Assembly: GCA_015065425.1 (NCBI GenBank)
Contig: SVQH01000012.1
Coordinates: 6,483 to 70,482 of the forward strand
Direction of reading: 5' to 3'
Length of the DNA stretch: 64,000 nt
Source of the DNA: Oscillospiraceae bacterium
GTDB lineage: Bacteria; Bacillota; Clostridia; Oscillospirales; Acutalibacteraceae
Positions 62,556-64,000 of the stretch are shown here, piece by piece (position 1 is the first letter of the stretch; the number at the start of each line of letters is the position of its first letter). The position numbers were made by a program, and so were the translations under genes. Under the pieces are notes generated by a model. It did not search any database, was not told where the DNA came from, and saw nothing but the letters and a program-made list of their open reading frames with translations.

Positions 62556-62584
62556 AGTTTAGCACCTTAAAGCATGAAAGTCAA
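62556..62584 (-). promoter_or_regulatory. Promoter of the aro operon leader
   Basis: On the minus strand TTGACT (62579-62584), 17 bases, TAAACT (62556-62561). Transcription would start about 25 bases before the leader-peptide ATG. Confidence 0.65.
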
Positions 62585-62603
62585 GTATTTCTGAAAAAAT
62601 ATG

Positions 62604-62632
62604 TTGATTTTTTGTTTTCATTAGTATATAAT
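62604..62632 (+). promoter_or_regulatory. Promoter of the tRNA-Leu gene
   Basis: TTGATT (62604-62609), 17 bases, TATAAT (62627-62632), 15 bases before the tRNA. It is back to back with the aro promoter. Confidence 0.8.
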
Positions 62633-62647
62633 ATCAAAGTAATATTC

Positions 62648-62734
62648 GCCGGTGTGATGGAATTGGCAGACGTGACGGACTCAAAATCCGTTGGTAGCGA
62701 TACCGTGTGGGTTCGAGTCCCACCACCGGCACCA
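62648..62734 (+). tRNA. tRNA-Leu (anticodon CAA)
   Basis: Acceptor arms GCCGGTG and CACCGGC pair over 7 bases. The anticodon stem ACGGA/TCCGT encloses loop CTCAAAA with anticodon CAA at 62682-62684 (reads UUG). The long variable arm and the GGTTCGAGTCC T-arm fit a class II leucine tRNA. The 3' CCA is encoded in the DNA. Confidence 0.97.
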
Positions 62735-62743
62735 AACCAGAAA

Positions 62744-62794
62744 AATCCGAACCAAATTTTCCCAATAGAAAAAGGGTTCGGGTTTATTGTTTTT
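62744..62794 (+). terminator. Terminator of the tRNA-Leu gene
   Basis: ATCCGAACC (62745-62753) pairs with GGTTCGGGT (62775-62783), followed by TTATTGTTTTT. Confidence 0.75.
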
Positions 62795-62820
62795 CTGAAC
62801 TATGAATCTTATAACTAATA

Positions 62821-62850
62821 TTGCTTTTATTGATTTGCTTGTGGTATAAT
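62821..62850 (+). promoter_or_regulatory. Possible promoter of the nuclease-like pair
   Basis: TTGCTT (62821-62826), 18 bases, TATAAT (62845-62850), 30 bases before the small ORF. Confidence 0.45.
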
Positions 62851-62880
62851 TATAAAAAACATTTGGTTGGATAAAATGAT

Positions 62881-63042
62881 ATGAAAAAGAAGCAGATAAA
62901 TAAAAACTCTCTTATAAATAGATGGGCAAATGATAAGAATCCGGTTGGGGTTAGTGGTAAGCCGTCTCAAAATAAACAGTCTAAAAATAAAATAGAAATC
63001 AAGTATGTTGCTGATATCAATGAAGTATTAAATGAAAAGTAG
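62881..63042 (+). CDS. Small basic protein preceding the nuclease-like gene
   Basis: 53 residues, rich in Lys, Asn and Gln with no hydrophobic core in the first 40 (KKKQINKNSLINRWAND, KPSQNKQSKNK) and a short C-terminal IEIKYVADINEVLNEK that could form a strand and a helix. Probably unstructured until bound. It is followed after 10 bases by the PD-(D/E)XK gene, or overlaps its earlier ATG. The ribosome-binding site is weak (TTGGTTGG). The size and placement recall an antitoxin or accessory subunit, but I do not recognise it. Confidence 0.45.
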   Translation: MKKKQINKNSLINRWANDKNPVGVSGKPSQNKQSKNKIEIKYVADINEVLNEK

Positions 63043-63052
63043 GTACAATCAA

Positions 63053-63586
63053 ATGAACAGAAAAATCAAAGAACTTGATACGACTATAAAAAAAATATGG
63101 AAAGAGGATGTTGCAGACGACTACAACCATAACCTTATTCTAAATGAAGATACATTAAAGAATGTTCTGTACTTCTATCTTCGTAATTGTTTTGAAAAAA
63201 CACCTGAACTTGAAGATTTTTGCATATTTACAGAGTGTACACAGTACGGCTTTTCTTCACTAAACTATACTCCTGATATGGTTGTTGTTGATACAAAAAC
63301 AGATAAAATCGTTGCAGTTTTTGAATTGAAATATAAGGCAAGGAACTGTTACCATGTTGAAGATTTAGTAAAATATGATTTTTACAAGCTAAAAGAGTAT
63401 ATGCGATCTCTTGATACTGTACATAGTGATTGCCAATACTACATTGCGGCAATAACCTTAGGCGAATTTGACAGAGCAAATTGGCTTGACGGCAGAAGCA
63501 AATGGGCGAACGGAAAAGTCGCTGAACTTATTGCAGATGAATCTGAAGGTTCTGTTAAATTTCAGGTTATTCCGCATAATGAGTAA
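63053..63586 (+). CDS. PD-(D/E)XK nuclease-like protein
   Basis: 177 residues from the ATG at 63053; an upstream in-frame ATG at 63032 would add seven residues and overlap the preceding gene. A coiled N-terminal helix is followed by the nuclease core: Glu near ECTQYG, then P74-D75 in YTPDMVVVD, and E91-L-K93 in AVFELKYKA, which is the PD...ExK signature with correct spacing and flanking strands. The C-terminal half has a helix and YYIAAITLGEF. Such folds occur in restriction, repair and defence proteins; the target is unknown. Confidence 0.65.
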   Translation: MNRKIKELDTTIKKIWKEDVADDYNHNLILNEDTLKNVLYFYLRNCFEKTPELEDFCIFTECTQYGFSSLNYTPDMVVVDTKTDKIVAVFELKYKARNCYHVEDLVKYDFYKLKEYMRSLDTVHSDCQYYIAAITLGEFDRANWLDGRSKWANGKVAELIADESEGSVKFQVIPHNE

Positions 63587-63714
63587 TTGGTTTCGTGCTC
63601 ACCCTCAGTGAGCATACTGCACTAGCTTTGCGGTGGTGAGTAAGTGCGCCCTTAAGGGAATGTATCAATAGCAAAATATTGATTCGGATATAGATTGCTT
63701 ACCCGCCTTTTTTC

Positions 63715-63939
63715 AGTTATATTCGCCTTTCGGCGAGTTATATTGCTTCGCAGTGATATTGGCTAACACCGAGTGATATTGCCCTTCGGGCAGTTTTAGA
63801 GGCGAATATTGCTCCGCAAGATACATCTTGCTACGAAGAAGGACGGTGCTATGCACCTTATTGAATATCACTGAAACCGCAGGTTTCAATATCACTTTTA
63901 CAAAGTGAAATATCACTCCGACAAAGTGGGAATATCACT
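63715..63939. repeat. Array of short hairpins joined by AGTGATATT / AATATCACT
   Basis: The 9-mer AGT(T/G)ATATT occurs at 63715, 63736, 63752 and 63772, and its reverse complement AATATCACT at 63864, 63888, 63909 and 63931, so two sub-arrays face each other. Between copies are short stems that differ in sequence, such as CGCC-TTT-GGCG, GCCC-TTCG-GGGC-like and GAAACC-GCA-GGTTTC. Further palindromes lie at the centre (GCAAGAT-AC-ATCTTGC, GGTGC-TAT-GCACC). Spacings of 16-24 bases are too short for CRISPR. The stretch from 63587 on has no credible gene; TGCTCAC-CCTCA-GTGAGCA (63596-63614) is another hairpin there. Confidence 0.75.
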
Positions 63940-64000
63940 TCAAGCAAATCTGTTGTTATCATTCATACCATAACCGGACACCAATTTTGATACAAAGCGT

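Noticed and set aside
62612..62818. 68-codon open frame on the plus strand
   Set aside because: It runs straight through the tRNA-Leu gene and its terminator, so it is not a protein gene.
63713..63916. 67-codon minus-strand frame within the hairpin array
   Set aside because: Its codons are made of the repeat units themselves; it has no ribosome-binding site and the protein is low complexity.
63715..63939. CRISPR array
   Set aside because: The repeats are 9 bases and the spacers 7-15 bases and self-pairing, half the copies are inverted, and no cas genes are present.

Overview
The window looks like a chromosomal segment of an anaerobic, endospore-forming gut-type Firmicute (class Clostridia, probably Oscillospirales/Ruminococcaceae-like; the placement is inferred). 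Support: low-to-medium G+C, strong AGGAGG-type ribosome-binding sites, consensus TTGACA-17-TATAAT promoters, oxygen-sensitive glycyl-radical chemistry (pflB, pflA and a further activase), spore genes gpr and spoIIP next to rpsT, GlgC/GlgD-type glycogen synthesis, and many genes for plant or host glycans. No phage, transposase, CRISPR array or rRNA is seen.

Layout. 1-900: end of an unidentified gene and a small secreted protein. 1.0-4.1 kb: a promoter, a ZTP (pfl-motif) riboswitch with terminator, then pflB-pflA. 4.2-9.5 kb: GH35 beta-galactosidase, a YfcC-type transporter, a ChbG-like deacetylase and a GH16 glucanase. 9.5-15.1 kb: TAXI-TRAP transporter (binding lipoprotein and fused permease) divergent from a LysR regulator and a PHP phosphoesterase. 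15.2-16.6 kb: secreted metallophosphoesterase. 16.8-23.4 kb: glycogen operon glgB-glgC-glgD-glgA plus a TIM-barrel isomerase. 23.7-30.3 kb: LtaS/OpgB-like phosphoglycerol transferase, YhhN protein, catalytically degenerate GDPD-like protein, radical SAM/SPASM protein, lipoprotein. 30.4-33.2 kb: a DNA-binding HTH domain fused through one membrane helix to a family I.5-type lipase, and a second TIM-barrel isomerase. 33.2-36.7 kb: small membrane protein, spoIIP, gpr, rpsT, another small membrane protein and a DUF4325 STAS-like protein. 36.9-41.2 kb: GH38 alpha-mannosidase with an unrecognised partner. 41.3-52.1 kb: tcdA, an AroG-type DAHP synthase, M29 aminopeptidase, lipid kinase, DUF4838 protein, RfaE-like kinase with a deoxyhypusine-synthase-like protein and YhhN, an EEP phosphatase and an orphan glycyl-radical activase. 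52.2-54.1 kb: tandem secreted SGNH hydrolases.

54.3-62.6 kb is the most coherent unit: one minus-strand operon aroF-tyrA-aroB-aroA-aroC-pheA-aroE/aroK-aroQ encoding the whole route from PEP and erythrose-4-phosphate to chorismate and on to the Phe and Tyr precursors. It is preceded by a 20-codon leader peptide with nine Phe/Tyr codons, an antiterminator arm just after its stop codon and an intrinsic terminator: a textbook ribosome-mediated attenuator that I read directly from the sequence.

62.6-64.0 kb: tRNA-Leu(CAA), then an accessory-looking stretch with a 53-residue protein, a PD-(D/E)XK nuclease-like protein and an array of short hairpins joined by AGTGATATT / AATATCACT.

The best candidates for something undescribed are the aro attenuator, the membrane-tethered HTH-lipase fusion, the GH38 partner protein, recurring hydrophobic C-terminal tails on secreted hydrolases, and two AAATCATAA-ended repeats that sit exactly on stop codons. 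All calls come from reading the sequence; no database search was run.
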